From Catenovulum sediminis (lineage in GTDB: Bacteria; Pseudomonadota; Gammaproteobacteria; Enterobacterales; Alteromonadaceae), in contig NZ_CP041660.1 of the NCBI RefSeq assembly GCF_007289895.1, forward strand, positions 3,596,001 to 3,660,000: a stretch of DNA of 64,000 bases, written 5' to 3'. This document shows, in pieces, positions 10,179 to 20,480 of this stretch (its first letter is position 1; each line of letters begins with the position of its first letter). The notes under the pieces were generated by a model. It had not been told where the DNA came from. It was given only the letters and a program-made list of their open reading frames with translations, and ran no database searches. The position numbers were made by a program, and so were the translations under genes.

Positions 10179-10517
10179 TTAGTGATTTTCACTGACCATG
10201 TTAATGGTATATTTAGGAATTTCGACAACTAAGTCTTCGCCTGCTACACAGGCTTGGCAACTCAACCTAGATTCGGGCTCTAATCCCCAAGCTTTATCTA
10301 GCATATCATCTTCTAATTCGTCACTTTCGGCTAACGAATCAAAACCTTCACGAACAACTACGTGACAGGTTGTACAAGCACACGACTTTTCACAGGCATG
10401 TTCTATATCAATTCCATTGCGAAGCGCGACATCTAAAACAGTATCACCATCTTGAGCTTCGGCAACTGCACCATCTGGGCATAATTCTTCGTGTGGTAAA
10501 AAAATGATTTGTGGCAT
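10179..10517 (-). CDS. fdx: ISC-system [2Fe-2S] ferredoxin
   Basis: Adrenodoxin-type ferredoxin that supplies electrons during iron-sulfur cluster assembly. The 112-aa protein has the ligand pattern Cys42, Cys48, Cys51 and Cys87 (CEKSCACTTC then SCQAC). It is the last recognised gene of the isc operon, 3 bases after hscA. The usual next gene, iscX, is not present. Confidence 0.96.
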   Translation of the reverse strand: MPQIIFLPHEELCPDGAVAEAQDGDTVLDVALRNGIDIEHACEKSCACTTCHVVVREGFDSLAESDELEDDMLDKAWGLEPESRLSCQACVAGEDLVVEIPKYTINMVSENH

Positions 10518-10520
10518 TGT

Positions 10521-12386
10521 TTATATCTCGTCTACTTGTTGACCTTGCAAGGCTAAACGAATAGATTTATCCATTCGAGCCGCAGCAAATTCCTGACTAT
10601 CATGGTCTATTTTTTCAATTTGAGCTTTTATGGCATCTGCATCTGAGCCTTGACATAAAGTCGCAAGTTGATCTAGTGAACCTTTTAAAGATTGATATTC
10701 TTCGGCAGATAGCAAGTCTTTATCTTTTGTTAATGCATTATTTAATGATTCCAGCATGCGTTGTGCTTCGACAACTTGTTCAGCCAACCTTCTCGCTTCA
10801 ACATCGTCTTGCGCATATTCTACAGAAGATTTTAGCATTTCCAATATTTCAGATTCTTCTAAACCATAGCTAGGTTTAACTTGGATACTGGCTTGCACAC
10901 CGGTTGATTTTTCCATCGCCGTTACAGATAACAAGCCATCTGCGTCAACTTGGAAAGTGACTCGAATATGTGCTGCACCAGCTGCCATTGGCGGAATATC
11001 TCGAAGTTCAAAACGCGCTAACGAACGACAATCTTTAACCAGTTCACGCTCTCCCTGTACTACATGCACAGCCATTGCAGTTTGACCATCTTTAAAGGTG
11101 GTAAATTCCTGCGCTTTAGCAACAGGTATCGTGGTGTTACGTGAAATGATTTTCTCACATAGTCCACCCATGGTTTCTAGCCCTAGAGATAACGGGATCA
11201 CGTCTAAAAGAACCATGTCAGAATCAGGCTTATTACCAATTAGTATATCTGCCTGTATACTCGCGCCAATCGCAACCACTTCATCTGGATCGATTGAGCT
11301 TAAAGGCTCTTTAGCAAAAAATTCAGCCACCTTTTGTCTAACTAATGGCACTCGAGTTGAACCACCGACCAAAACTACATCTTTTATTTCAGCAGTTTTA
11401 AGCTGTGCATCTTTTAGCGCTCTGCGACAGGCTATCAAAGTTCGTTTAACTAATGGTTCAATCAAGCTTTCGAATTGCGTTTTTGTCAACTCGAGATTAA
11501 CTTCGTTATTATCATCTAGCTTGAAATGTATCTTAGTTAAATCGCTACTTGATAAAGCTTCTTTAGCTGCTTTAGCATGCTCTTTAATCACTCTGCGCAT
11601 TCGAGATGAAAGTACGGTGGGTAACTGGCAGTTTTCTTTGATCCAGTCAACGATTGCCTGATCTAAGTCATCTCCGCCTAACGCTGAATCACCTCCAGTA
11701 GCCAGTACTTCAAATACACCTTTCTCTAATTTCAGGATTGATATATCAAAAGTCCCGCCGCCTAAATCAAAAACGGCAATTTGTCCTTGCTGCTTAGAAT
11801 CTAAACCGTAGGCAATTGCTGCCGCAGTGGGTTCATTTAGTAAACGCAGCACTTTTAATCCAGCAATACGAGCAGCGTCTTTAGTACACTGCCGCTGGGC
11901 GTCATCAAAATAGGCAGGTACTGTGATAACAGCACCTTGAATCTCATCTGCTAAGTTATTTTCAGCTTGTTTTTTAAGGGCTTTTAAAATGTCTGCCGAA
12001 ACTTCGATAGGAGATTTTGCACCGCCTGATGTTTGAATTCTAACAAGCTCTTTAGATTCCCCAATAAACTGATAAGGTAATTCAGGGTAAGTTTTAAGCA
12101 CATCGTCTAAAGAGCGCCCCATAAACCGCTTCACGGATACTATGGTATTTTCCGGTTCGCGCTCGGCAGTTTGTAATGCTTTAGCGCCTACCTCGATATC
12201 GTCTTTCAAATAACGAACAACGGATGGCAACATCTTTTGTGAGAATTCATCGGCAAGGGTTTGTGCCTCACCACTTCGTACAGTCGCAACCAGTGAATTG
12301 GTTGTTCCCAGATCAATACCAACCGCAATTCTTCTCTGATGAGGGGCTTCTGTTTGACCTGGCTCTGAAATTTGTAATAAAGCCAT
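10521..12386 (-). CDS. hscA: Fe-S assembly Hsp70 chaperone HscA
   Basis: HscA is the specialised Hsp70 that, with HscB, helps release the nascent cluster from IscU. The 621-aa protein has the ATPase signatures [12 protein letters not shown] (about residues 23-34), [10 protein letters not shown] and [10 protein letters not shown], then a substrate-binding domain and a C-terminal lid. The length fits HscA rather than DnaK, and its place between hscB and fdx settles the name. Its client site, the LPPVK motif, is present in IscU of this operon. Confidence 0.97.
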   Translation of the reverse strand: MALLQISEPGQTEAPHQRRIAVGIDLGTTNSLVATVRSGEAQTLADEFSQKMLPSVVRYLKDDIEVGAKALQTAEREPENTIVSVKRFMGRSLDDVLKTYPELPYQFIGESKELVRIQTSGGAKSPIEVSADILKALKKQAENNLADEIQGAVITVPAYFDDAQRQCTKDAARIAGLKVLRLLNEPTAAAIAYGLDSKQQGQIAVFDLGGGTFDISILKLEKGVFEVLATGGDSALGGDDLDQAIVDWIKENCQLPTVLSSRMRRVIKEHAKAAKEALSSSDLTKIHFKLDDNNEVNLELTKTQFESLIEPLVKRTLIACRRALKDAQLKTAEIKDVVLVGGSTRVPLVRQKVAEFFAKEPLSSIDPDEVVAIGASIQADILIGNKPDSDMVLLDVIPLSLGLETMGGLCEKIISRNTTIPVAKAQEFTTFKDGQTAMAVHVVQGERELVKDCRSLARFELRDIPPMAAGAAHIRVTFQVDADGLLSVTAMEKSTGVQASIQVKPSYGLEESEILEMLKSSVEYAQDDVEARRLAEQVVEAQRMLESLNNALTKDKDLLSAEEYQSLKGSLDQLATLCQGSDADAIKAQIEKIDHDSQEFAAARMDKSIRLALQGQQVDEI

Positions 12387-12406
12387 TAAATTTAACCTGA
12401 TTTAAT

Positions 12407-12925
12407 TTAAAGTTGACCAGATTGGTCTTCTAATCGTTCAAGTTCAGCTTGAAGTTTGACAATAAATTTTAATTTTCGTAACGCTGATGCAGCTTCCTGA
12501 TGATGTGCATTACGCAAATCTCTGGATATTTTTTCTTGTAATTCGACTTGTTCTGCGCTCAAAGTGTCTTCGAATTCAATAATCGCGTCATAAGGTTCGG
12601 TCATATCGCTTATTTCTTCTAGGTGTTCACGATATTCCATTTGCTGCATCAAAAAAGAAGGGTCTTTTATCGTTGTCGTTTCATGGCTTATATCTAAACC
12701 ATTCTCTTTGAGAATATATTCAGCTCTTGAAACAGGGGATTTGAGCGTTGTATAAGCGTCATTTATCTCTGTCGCTTTTTTGAGCGCCAACAATTTTTCG
12801 CTTTCTGAACCAGAGGCATACTGATCTGGGTGAAATGCTCGCTGCAAGTCACGATACTTCTGTGACAACAGCGATACATCTATATCGAAATCGGGCTTTA
12901 AGTTGAAAATTTCAAAAAATTTCAT
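12407..12925 (-). CDS. hscB: Fe-S assembly J-domain co-chaperone HscB
   Basis: HscB brings IscU to HscA and stimulates its ATPase. The 172-aa protein has an N-terminal J domain with the HPD motif (AFHPDQYAS, about residues 31-39) and a C-terminal three-helix domain that binds IscU. It lies 20 bases from both iscA and hscA, within the isc operon. Confidence 0.96.
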   Translation of the reverse strand: MKFFEIFNLKPDFDIDVSLLSQKYRDLQRAFHPDQYASGSESEKLLALKKATEINDAYTTLKSPVSRAEYILKENGLDISHETTTIKDPSFLMQQMEYREHLEEISDMTEPYDAIIEFEDTLSAEQVELQEKISRDLRNAHHQEAASALRKLKFIVKLQAELERLEDQSGQL

Positions 12926-12945
12926 TTAGTCAGCAAGCTTTTCAT

Positions 12946-13269
12946 TTATACGTGGAAGCTTTCGCCACAACCACATTCGTCTGTAACGTTAGGGTTGTTA
13001 AACTTAAAGCCTTCATTCAACCCTTCTTTGGTAAAATCTAACTCTGTACCATCCAAGTACAACATAGACTTAGCATCAACAATTATTTTGACACCATTTT
13101 CTTCAAAGATTTGGTCATCCTCATTTAATTCGTCAACGAATTCGAGGATGTAAGCCATACCTGAACAGCCAGAAGTTTTTACACCAAGACGAAGCCCTAT
13201 CCCTTTACCTCGGTTTTCTAAAAAGTGTTTAACTCTTTGTGCAGCTGGTTCAGTTACACTAACGGCCAT
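12946..13269 (-). CDS. iscA: A-type iron-sulfur carrier IscA
   Basis: Small A-type carrier involved in delivering clusters, chiefly to [4Fe-4S] proteins. The 107-aa protein has the three conserved cysteines Cys35, Cys99 and Cys101 (SGCSG and DECGCGESF). It lies 15 bases after iscU in the operon. Confidence 0.97.
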   Translation of the reverse strand: MAVSVTEPAAQRVKHFLENRGKGIGLRLGVKTSGCSGMAYILEFVDELNEDDQIFEENGVKIIVDAKSMLYLDGTELDFTKEGLNEGFKFNNPNVTDECGCGESFHV

Positions 13270-13284
13270 GAATTTACTCCAGTT

Positions 13285-13665
13285 TTATTTACGCTTAGCT
13301 TTGTAATCTTCAATTGCAGCTTTAATTGCATCTTCAGCCAAGATTGAACAGTGAATCTTGACCGGTGGCAATGCAAGCTCTTGAGCAATATCAGTATTCT
13401 TTATACTCGATGCTTCGTCTAAAGATTTACCTTTAACCCACTCTGTTACAAGCGAACTAGAAGCAATCGCTGAGCCACAACCGTAGGTTTTGAACTTGGC
13501 ATCTTCAATTACACCCGTATCAGAAACTTTAAGTTGTAATTTCATGACGTCACCACAAGCAGGCGCACCTACCATACCAGTTGCAACACTTGGATCATTC
13601 TTGTCGAAGCTACCCACGTTTCGTGGATTTTCGTAATGATCAATTACTTTATCACTGTAAGCCAT
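13285..13665 (-). CDS. iscU: Iron-sulfur cluster scaffold IscU
   Basis: Scaffold on which [2Fe-2S] clusters are built. The 126-aa protein keeps Cys37, Asp39, Cys63 and Cys106 and the HscA recognition motif LPPVK (residues 99-103). It lies between iscS and iscA. Nothing unusual is seen. Confidence 0.98.
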   Translation of the reverse strand: MAYSDKVIDHYENPRNVGSFDKNDPSVATGMVGAPACGDVMKLQLKVSDTGVIEDAKFKTYGCGSAIASSSLVTEWVKGKSLDEASSIKNTDIAQELALPPVKIHCSILAEDAIKAAIEDYKAKRK

Positions 13666-13683
13666 AATTTAATTCCTCACTTC

Positions 13684-14898
13684 TTAGTGGTGTACCCAAT
13701 CAACTTTAGATAAGTCGACACCATCTTTAAACATCTCCCATAACGGAGACATTTCTCTTAATTTCTCAATAGCATCCTGAATAACGCTAATTACGTAATC
13801 AATTTCTTCTTCTGTTGTAAATCTGCCGATGCTGAATCTAATAGAACTGTGCGCCAATTCGTCATTGCGCCCTAAAGCACGTAAAACATAAGAAGGCTCT
13901 AAACTGGCTGACGTACAAGCAGAACCAGAGGACACTGCCATATCTTTTAACGCCATAATCAATGATTCACCTTCTACAAAGTTAAAACTTACATTTAGAT
14001 TACCAGCAACACGTTGCTCTAGATCACCATTGATATAAACTTCATCTAACTTTTGTACACCGGCTAACAATTTGTTGCGCAGCGCCATGACTCGTTCGTT
14101 TTCACTTTGCATCTCTTCTTTGGCGATGCGAAACGCTTCACCCATACCGACAATTTGGTGTGTCGGTAAGGTACCTGACCTGAAACCACGCTCATGACCA
14201 CCGCCATGCATTTGTGCTTCTAGTCTAATTCTAGGTTTACGACGAACGTATAAAGCACCAATCCCTTTTGGACCATATATTTTATGTGCTGAAAATGACA
14301 TTAAATCCACTTTCAATTCAGTCATATCAATGTCGACTTTACCCGCACTTTGCGCACCATCAACATGGAAAACCGTTTTGTTTGCACGACATAATTCACC
14401 AATGGTTTTAATATCTTGAATGACACCAATTTCGTTATTAACGTGCATCACACTAACCAATACAGTATCTTCGCGAAGTGCAGATTTGAAAACATCTAAG
14501 TCAATCAAACCATCTTCTTTAACGTCAAGATAGGTTACTTCAAAACCTTGACGCTCTAGTTCACGACATGTGTCCAGAACGGCTTTGTGTTCAGTTTTGA
14601 CCGTTATAATATGTTTACCTTTTTTCTGGTAAAAACGAGCCGCACCTTTAATCGCTAGGTTGTTTGACTCAGTAGCACCTGAGGTAAATACAATTTCACG
14701 TGGGTCAGCATTTAGCAGATCAGCAATTTGGCCGCGCGCGATATCGACTAACTCTTCAGCTTGCCAACCAAAACGGTGTGAGCGTGACGCGGGATTACCA
14801 AACACGCCATCAGGTGTTAGACACTGCATCATTTTCTCAGCGACACGCGGGTCGACTGGAGTGGTTGCAGAATAGTCAAGGTAAATAGGTAACTTCAT
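13684..14898 (-). CDS. iscS: Cysteine desulfurase IscS
   Basis: PLP enzyme that takes sulfur from cysteine for Fe-S clusters and tRNA thiolation. The 404-aa length equals that of E. coli IscS. It has the PLP lysine at Lys206 ([10 protein letters not shown]) and the persulfide Cys328 ([13 protein letters not shown]). It lies 36 bases after iscR. The TusA-like protein encoded at about 35.5 kb is a plausible acceptor of its sulfur. Confidence 0.98.
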   Translation of the reverse strand: MKLPIYLDYSATTPVDPRVAEKMMQCLTPDGVFGNPASRSHRFGWQAEELVDIARGQIADLLNADPREIVFTSGATESNNLAIKGAARFYQKKGKHIITVKTEHKAVLDTCRELERQGFEVTYLDVKEDGLIDLDVFKSALREDTVLVSVMHVNNEIGVIQDIKTIGELCRANKTVFHVDGAQSAGKVDIDMTELKVDLMSFSAHKIYGPKGIGALYVRRKPRIRLEAQMHGGGHERGFRSGTLPTHQIVGMGEAFRIAKEEMQSENERVMALRNKLLAGVQKLDEVYINGDLEQRVAGNLNVSFNFVEGESLIMALKDMAVSSGSACTSASLEPSYVLRALGRNDELAHSSIRFSIGRFTTEEEIDYVISVIQDAIEKLREMSPLWEMFKDGVDLSKVDWVHH

Positions 14899-14934
14899 TT
14901 ATTTCTCCGCGTACTAAATTTGTAATAATTTGGC

Positions 14935-15441
14935 TTAAATCTGAGCGTCAGCATCAATTTCATCTAACGAAATTTTTCCAAGGGCAAATGCAGAATGGGT
15001 TTGTTGTTTTTTATTTTGTCTTTCTGCAACTAACTTAACTTCTTGTTTTTCAACAAGCTCCTGTAAGGTGATTTCATTTAAGAAAGTTGCAATTCTATCA
15101 CTTAATTCACGCCATAAACTATGCGTAAGACATTGCACACCACCTTGACAGGCCTCTTTTCCCTGACAGCGGGTCGCATCTACTGATTCGTCCACTGCAA
15201 CGATAATTTGACCAATCGAGATATCATCTAGTTTTCGACCGAGTTGATAACCACCACCTGGCCCTCGAACACTAGAGACAACACCTTGTTTGCGTAATCG
15301 TGCAAACAGTTGTTCGAGATAACTTAATGATATGTCTTGACGTTCTGAGATGTCAGCCAGTGGTACAGGTCCACTTTTAGCGTGTAAAGCAACGTCTAAC
15401 ATTGCGGTTACCGCATATCGGCCTTTTGAAGTTAATCTCAT
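14935..15441 (-). CDS. iscR: Fe-S responsive regulator IscR
   Basis: Rrf2-family winged-helix repressor/activator that senses cluster supply. The 168-aa protein has the DNA-binding N-terminus [16 protein letters not shown] and the cluster ligands Cys92, Cys98, Cys104 and His107. It heads the isc operon. Two adjacent operator-like sites overlap its promoter (see 15475-15532), so classical autorepression by holo-IscR is expected. Confidence 0.97.
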   Translation of the reverse strand: MRLTSKGRYAVTAMLDVALHAKSGPVPLADISERQDISLSYLEQLFARLRKQGVVSSVRGPGGGYQLGRKLDDISIGQIIVAVDESVDATRCQGKEACQGGVQCLTHSLWRELSDRIATFLNEITLQELVEKQEVKLVAERQNKKQQTHSAFALGKISLDEIDADAQI

Positions 15442-15474
15442 ATCTTATCTCAATTACCCAATTCAACATGCATT

Positions 15475-15503
15475 ATTATCTATTACCTGAGTAATTTAGT
15501 CAA
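15475..15503 (-). promoter_or_regulatory. Sigma70-type promoter of the isc operon
   Basis: Read on the minus strand: -35 TTGACT (15503-15498), a 17-base spacer, and -10 GATAAT (15480-15475), one and two mismatches from the consensus hexamers. The predicted start of transcription lies about 25-30 bases before the iscR ATG. The -35 element lies inside IscR site 1, as expected for repression. Confidence 0.75.
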
Positions 15504-15507
15504 GTAT
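15483..15507 (-). promoter_or_regulatory. IscR type 1 operator, site 1
   Basis: A 25-base element which, read on the minus strand, starts ATACTTGACT and ends TACTCAGGTAA. It fits the published E. coli type 1 IscR pattern (ATASYYGACT, four variable bases, then YAGTCRRSTAT, recalled from memory) at all but two positions. It covers the -35 box of the iscR promoter. Confidence 0.7.
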
Positions 15508-15532
15508 AAGCCTGAGTAAAACACTCAAGTTT
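15508..15532 (-). promoter_or_regulatory. IscR type 1 operator, site 2
   Basis: A second 25-base element directly abutting site 1 in the same orientation. On the minus strand it starts AAACTTGAGT and ends TACTCAGGCTT. It is a weaker match than site 1, but shares the CTTGA and TACTCAGG blocks with exact 25-base periodicity. Together the two sites resemble the tandem arrangement at E. coli iscR. Confidence 0.6.
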
Positions 15533-15599
15533 ATAAAGGGTAAATGATGTGGCTGGAATTTTAGCGCGGAAAGTATAACCTCTGCGTTTAATAGTGCAA

Positions 15600-16568
15600 C
15601 TAAGAGGTTGCTAAATCATTATTTAATGTAACTTGTATAAAGCTTGTTGGTTCATTATTTGTGCATGTGCTTGATTCTATGATACAGTTTCTGCCCTGCT
15701 TTTTTGCTTGATATAAAGCTAAATCTGCTTGATTTAAAGCTTGCTCAAATGCAAAACTGTCGTCTAATTGTTTAAGTCCTATCGAAAGAGACTTCTCAAT
15801 TTTCAGGCCATCTACTGCAAATAAACTGTCATAATACACTTTGTGTATTCTTTGTGCTACGCGTCGTGCCGTTGTAATATTTCCTTTGATCACGACTAAA
15901 AACTCTTCTCCGCCAAACCGAAAAGCGTAATCAACCTCTCTAATTTCGTTTAAAATTGTCCTAGCGGCATGTTGAATGAGTTTATCCCCTTCCAAATGTC
16001 CATAAGTATCGTTGAAGTGTTTGAAACGGTCTAAATCAATCATCGCCAGTGTATGAGGGCTTTGCTCTAGGTGCAAAGATTGCAGCCTCGTTTTGAATTC
16101 ATCATTTAAAAAACGTCTGTTATATAAATGTGTCATTGGATCGGTATTGCTAACCGAGGTTAAAGCTAATTTCTGCTCTTGTAGCAATTTAATCTGCTGT
16201 TTATAGCGCCCAGACCATTTAAATAAAGCAAACATGATAACCAAGACGCCAACGTTGTTAGCAGCATTTTCGAGAATTAAAGAAATGAATAGTGGTTGGA
16301 TATTAATGACCTCATCTAACAGGTCATGCGTATGTCCACATAATAAAGACAATAAGCCGATAAAGAACATACTTGATTCTGAAGTTGTAGAGGCAAGCCT
16401 GAGGTTAACAAACAGCATCATGAAAATCACAATAATGGTAAACACTTCACTGCTTAGATCAAAAAAGTTTATCGCATTATTTTCTATTGGTTGGTTGGTA
16501 TTCAGGAGGTGTATTGACCATCCAGTCAGTACGATAACAAATGCAAATAACGCTCGAACTCTCACCAT
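15600..16568 (-). CDS. Membrane-bound diguanylate cyclase (GGDEF)
   Basis: Makes the second messenger c-di-GMP from two GTP. The 322-aa protein has about four transmembrane helices (roughly residues 5-22, 40-58, 65-85 and 93-117), a short coiled linker, and a complete GGDEF domain with the active-site form GGEEF (219-223). An inhibitory I-site RxxD (Arg210-Asp213) lies exactly five residues before it, so product inhibition is likely. No known sensor domain is recognisable in the membrane part. It lies alone, downstream of a GH13 gene on the same strand and 158 bases from iscR, so its signal cannot be inferred from context. Confidence 0.9.
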   Translation of the reverse strand: MVRVRALFAFVIVLTGWSIHLLNTNQPIENNAINFFDLSSEVFTIIVIFMMLFVNLRLASTTSESSMFFIGLLSLLCGHTHDLLDEVINIQPLFISLILENAANNVGVLVIMFALFKWSGRYKQQIKLLQEQKLALTSVSNTDPMTHLYNRRFLNDEFKTRLQSLHLEQSPHTLAMIDLDRFKHFNDTYGHLEGDKLIQHAARTILNEIREVDYAFRFGGEEFLVVIKGNITTARRVAQRIHKVYYDSLFAVDGLKIEKSLSIGLKQLDDSFAFEQALNQADLALYQAKKQGRNCIIESSTCTNNEPTSFIQVTLNNDLATS

Positions 16569-16769
16569 CTTGATATTTCTCTTTAGCTAATGCAAATTTC
16601 GGTGTGGCTTTGATTGAGCTGTTATTGTGTCAAAGAAATATGACAGTTTTATTTTTTTAGTCGGGTTTATATTACAGGAAAATGACAGAGAATGGCCTGT
16701 GCTTTCATATTCATATTCACATCCATATGTAACCATTCTCTATTACTATCAATAAGTTAAAGGATTTAT

Positions 16770-18395
16770 TTAAAGTAAGCCAAAGAAAACACCAAAGGGT
16801 TTTAAGCTTACTTCATTAAATTCAATTGAACTATGTTCAAAATTGCTTGGTGTTATGTTTTTAACGACAGACAGCTCACCTAGGTCGAGTTGTTTGTTAC
16901 TGTTGGTAAAATTAAAACAAGCCAAAACCTGCTGCCCACATGCAGACATTCTTTTAAGTACTAGAACCTCTTTAGATATAGGTAAAAATTCAAGCTCTCC
17001 TGTAACTAAAGCGGGTTGCTCTTTTCGCCATTTCATAAATTGACGATAGGTGTTCAATACTGAATTAGTTACTCGTTCTTGATTTTTAACTGATTTAGTC
17101 AAATGTGCCGGAGATACTGGCAACCAGGGTTTTCCTTTCGTAAAACCGCCATTTACACAATCATCGTGCCAAGGCATCGGGGTTCGGCAACCATCGCGGC
17201 CTTTAAAAGTTGGCCAAAATTCAATACCGTATGGATCCTGTAAAGCTTCATAGGGAACCTCAGATTCACACAAGCCTAATTCTTCTCCCTGATACAAACA
17301 TACACTGCCTCTTAAAGAGCAAAGCATCGCGGTAACCATTTTTGAAAATGCTTCGCTATTTGCGTTTCCAGCCCATCGACTAACGACCCGTGATACGTCA
17401 TGATTTCCAACAGCCCAACATGGCCAGCCATCCCCTAAACTATTTTCGAGTGTCTCAACTGTATTGCGCACATATTCAACGCTAAAGTCTGGCGTAAGCA
17501 ATTCGAAACTATAGGTCATATGCAACCTATTATTGCCTTTAGTATATTCGGCCATCGTTGCCAGTGAATCTTCTGATGCGATTTCGCCTAGGCTAACTGA
17601 ACCCGGGTACCTGTTTAAAAGGGCTCTGAGGTGTTCAATAAATACAATATTTTCTGGGCGATCATTGTTGTAATAATGATATTGATAAGCGTATGGGTTA
17701 TCTTCGCTAAATCCGCGCCCTGCTCTTTCATTTTCTGGTTTTGCTGGGTTATCGCGTAATTGTTGATCATGAAAACAAAAAGTAATCGCGTCTAAACGTA
17801 AGCCATCGACACCTTTTTGTAACCAAAATTCGATATTGTCCAAAACAGCTTGCTGTACTTCTGGATTATGGAAATTCAAATCTGGCTGACTGGTTAAAAA
17901 ATTGTGTAAATAATACTGACGTCGTCTTGAATCCCATTGCCATGCTGGTCCCCCAAATATCGATAACCAGTTGTTTGGCGGCGCACCACAAGGTTTAGGA
18001 TCGGCCCAAACGTACCAGTCAGCTTTTGGGTTTATCTTATCTTGTCGACTCTCTGCAAACCATTTGTGCTGATCGGAAGTGTGACTCAACACCTGATCTA
18101 TCATAACTTTTAAGCCCAAAGCATGTGCTTTTTCAATGAGCTGATCAAAGTCGTCAATATCACCAAAAATTGGGTCTATTGCGCGGTAATCGCTGATGTC
18201 GTAGCCAAAATCTTTCATTGGCGATTTGAAACAAGGTGATATCCATATTGCATCTACACCCAAGCTTGCGATGTAATCAAGTTTTGAAATAATCCCAGGC
18301 AAATCGCCTATACCATCATTATTTGAATCCATTAAACTACGTGGATAAATTTGATAAATAGTAGCTCCACGCCACCAATCGATATTACTTGCCAT
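16770..18395 (-). CDS. GH13 alpha-glucosidase
   Basis: Glycoside hydrolase family 13 enzyme, most like bacterial alpha-glucosidases/oligo-1,6-glucosidases that release glucose from malto- or isomalto-oligosaccharides. The 541-aa protein has the start WWRGATIYQIYPRSLMDSN, a catalytic nucleophile Asp202 (GLRLDAITF), general acid Glu271 (SLGEIASED) and transition-state stabiliser Asp333 (VGNHDVSR). No signal peptide is seen, so it is probably cytoplasmic. It is divergent from a lipoprotein alpha-amylase gene, and the shared 334-base intergenic region holds two LacI-type palindromes; together they suggest extracellular starch attack followed by intracellular oligosaccharide hydrolysis. Confidence 0.9.
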   Translation of the reverse strand: MASNIDWWRGATIYQIYPRSLMDSNNDGIGDLPGIISKLDYIASLGVDAIWISPCFKSPMKDFGYDISDYRAIDPIFGDIDDFDQLIEKAHALGLKVMIDQVLSHTSDQHKWFAESRQDKINPKADWYVWADPKPCGAPPNNWLSIFGGPAWQWDSRRRQYYLHNFLTSQPDLNFHNPEVQQAVLDNIEFWLQKGVDGLRLDAITFCFHDQQLRDNPAKPENERAGRGFSEDNPYAYQYHYYNNDRPENIVFIEHLRALLNRYPGSVSLGEIASEDSLATMAEYTKGNNRLHMTYSFELLTPDFSVEYVRNTVETLENSLGDGWPCWAVGNHDVSRVVSRWAGNANSEAFSKMVTAMLCSLRGSVCLYQGEELGLCESEVPYEALQDPYGIEFWPTFKGRDGCRTPMPWHDDCVNGGFTKGKPWLPVSPAHLTKSVKNQERVTNSVLNTYRQFMKWRKEQPALVTGELEFLPISKEVLVLKRMSACGQQVLACFNFTNSNKQLDLGELSVVKNITPSNFEHSSIEFNEVSLKPFGVFFGLL

Positions 18396-18485
18396 GAGAT
18401 TACCTCGGTAATGATTAATTCGTTATGACCTGCTCAAGGCCACACATTCTAAGCCCGTTTGACACATATAAATAGCTTTATTCAG

Positions 18486-18501
18486 TTGCATACGTTTGCA
18501 G
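18486..18501. promoter_or_regulatory. LacI-type operator-like palindrome, site A
   Basis: The sequence TTGCATACGTTTGCAG is a near-palindrome centred on CG. It resembles operators of LacI-family sugar regulators and lies in the 334-base region (18396-18729) between the two GH13 genes. It lies 91 bases before the alpha-glucosidase start. The regulator itself is not in the window. Confidence 0.5.
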
Positions 18502-18585
18502 TAAAGCCAACAAAATTCGAGTCTTTAAGCAATATTTAGATAGGCATTGTGATTGCAAATGTGAATATTATGTAGCAATAACGCA

Positions 18586-18601
18586 TTGAATACGTATGCA
18601 G
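18586..18601. promoter_or_regulatory. LacI-type operator-like palindrome, site B
   Basis: The sequence TTGAATACGTATGCAG contains the perfect core ATACGTAT and matches site A at 14 of 16 positions. It starts exactly 100 bases from site A. A further half-site, TATGCAG, occurs at 18670-18676. The rest of the 334-base intergenic region (18396-18729) holds a possible -35 TTGACT at 18645 with a poor -10, and otherwise nothing I can name. Confidence 0.55.
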
Positions 18602-18729
18602 ATGTTGTCGTTTTTTTAAATATATGACTAGTATTAACCCATGCTTGACTACCTTTGTTTTTTACAAGGTATGCAGGTTTTACGTTTTTAATTCAGGACA
18701 TCTAAGTTCATTATCTTTAGGTAGAAAAA

Positions 18730-20450
18730 ATGGCCATTAAAAGAAACAAAATACATCAGTGTGTTGTTGCAGCTTTAGCGACAAGTGCTGCTTTATTAAC
18801 AGGTTGTGCAACACAAAGTTCGAATAGTACAGCTCAAATAACAAACTCTTATTACGGTACTTTAGAGCCATTTGCTCAAGAAAATTTATATTTTGTATTA
18901 ACCGATCGTTTTGTCGATGGCGATCCGAATAATAATTACCCAGAGCAAGGTGGTGATGAGAACTATACTTTTAACCGCCCTTTAAAAGGTCCTGATGGTA
19001 AAGAAGCGAATGTTGGTTATTTAGGTGGAGATCTCCTCGGTGTATATCAGCATGCTGATTATATAAAAGATTTGGGCTTTACCTCTGTTTGGGTGACCCC
19101 GATAGTTGAAAATCCAGACGAAGCTTTTACCGGAGGTGAAAAAATTCACTACGGTGAAATGTTTAAAGACGGTGGTAAAACTGGCTATCACGGGTACTGG
19201 GGCGTGAACTTTTTTGTAGAAGATGAACATCTTGTATCTGAAAACTTCAAGTTCAAAGACTTTACCGCTGGCATGAAATCAAAAGGTTTAAAAACAGTTT
19301 TAGATATAGTGGCTAATCACGGCTCTCCTTCTTATACAATGCCTCAAGATCAACCCATGTATGGTGAAATATACGACAAGGATGGCAAGCTGATAGCCGA
19401 TCATCAAAATTTACACCCTACCGAGTTAAATTATGACAACCCACTTCATACCTTTTTTTACAAAAAACCGGATTTAGCTCAGCTTTCTGATACCAATGCG
19501 GATAACCCTGCGGTACTAGACTATTTTGTAGAAGCTTATCTGCAATGGATAGATCAAGGTGCTGAAGCTTTTAGAATTGATACCATTCGGCATATGCCTC
19601 ATCATTTTTGGAAGAAATTTGCGGACAGAATTCGTGAACACCATCCTAACTTTTTCATGTTTGGTGAAAGCTTTGTCTATGAAGCGGACTTTATTGCCCA
19701 GCACACCTTACCTGAAAACGGTAAGGTGAGTGTCTTAGATTTTCCTGGTCAAGCTGCTATCACCAGTGTTTTTGGTAAACCTAAAGAGGGGAGCCAGCTA
19801 AAGGCTACCAAGATCTGTTAAGCTATTTGTATCTAGAGCAAAGCCCTTACCACAACCCATATGATTTGATGACCTTTTATGACAATCATGATATGGCACG
19901 TATGAATGCGGACATTAAAGGTTTTATCAATGCAAATAACTGGTTATTTACCAGCCGCGGTATACCTGTCGTGTATTATGGCTCTGAAACTGCTTTTATG
20001 GCAGGTACAGCTGAGCATGAAGGCAATAGAAACTATTATGGGGTCGATAAAATAGCTGAGGCAAAAACACACCCTGTCGCGCAATCGATGAAAACGGTCG
20101 CGCATATTCGAAAAGAGTCGGTCGCGCTACAACGTGGTTTACAGCTAAACCTTGATTTTAATCAAGACACGGCTGCGTTTTATCGTATCTACCAACATGA
20201 TGGTGTCATTCAAAACGCGCTAGTATTGCTTAATAAAGGAGATGCAGAAACAAGCATCGAACTTTCAGGCGATAAGCTACATGCCGGTACCTACACAGAC
20301 GCAATGAGTGGAAAGCAAACAAGCATCTCGAATGGTTTATCTTACCCTGTACCTGCGAATGGTGTGGTTGTGTTGTTAAACGATACTGCGATATCTAACC
20401 CTAAGATATTGGCTGAGTTAGCTAAATTGCAGCAGGTCGTTCCAATGTAA
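18730..20450 (+). pseudogene. GH13 alpha-amylase lipoprotein, frame broken at 19788-19791
   Basis: An extracytoplasmic GH13 amylase interrupted by one frame change. Part 1 (18730-19821, 363 aa) has a lipoprotein signal with lipobox LTGC (Cys26), the nucleophile Asp284 (FRIDTIRHM) and the general acid Glu313 (FGESFVYEAD). Part 2 continues in another frame to 20450 and carries the third catalytic Asp (FYDNHDMAR) and the C-terminal beta domain. Adding one G to the GGGG at 19788-19791 joins the two parts as KEGEPAKGYQDLLSYLYLEQ and gives one 573-aa protein. Without repair the first product lacks the third catalytic residue and should be dead. Either an assembly error or a true frameshift; codon use is even throughout. 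Confidence 0.85.
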
Positions 20451-20480
20451 TCATTAGGTGTGCGTGACCTAATTTAAACA

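Noticed and set aside
16700-16735. CATATTCATATTCACATCCATATG short repeats upstream of the diguanylate cyclase gene
   Set aside because: AT-rich low-complexity sequence; no fit to a known operator.
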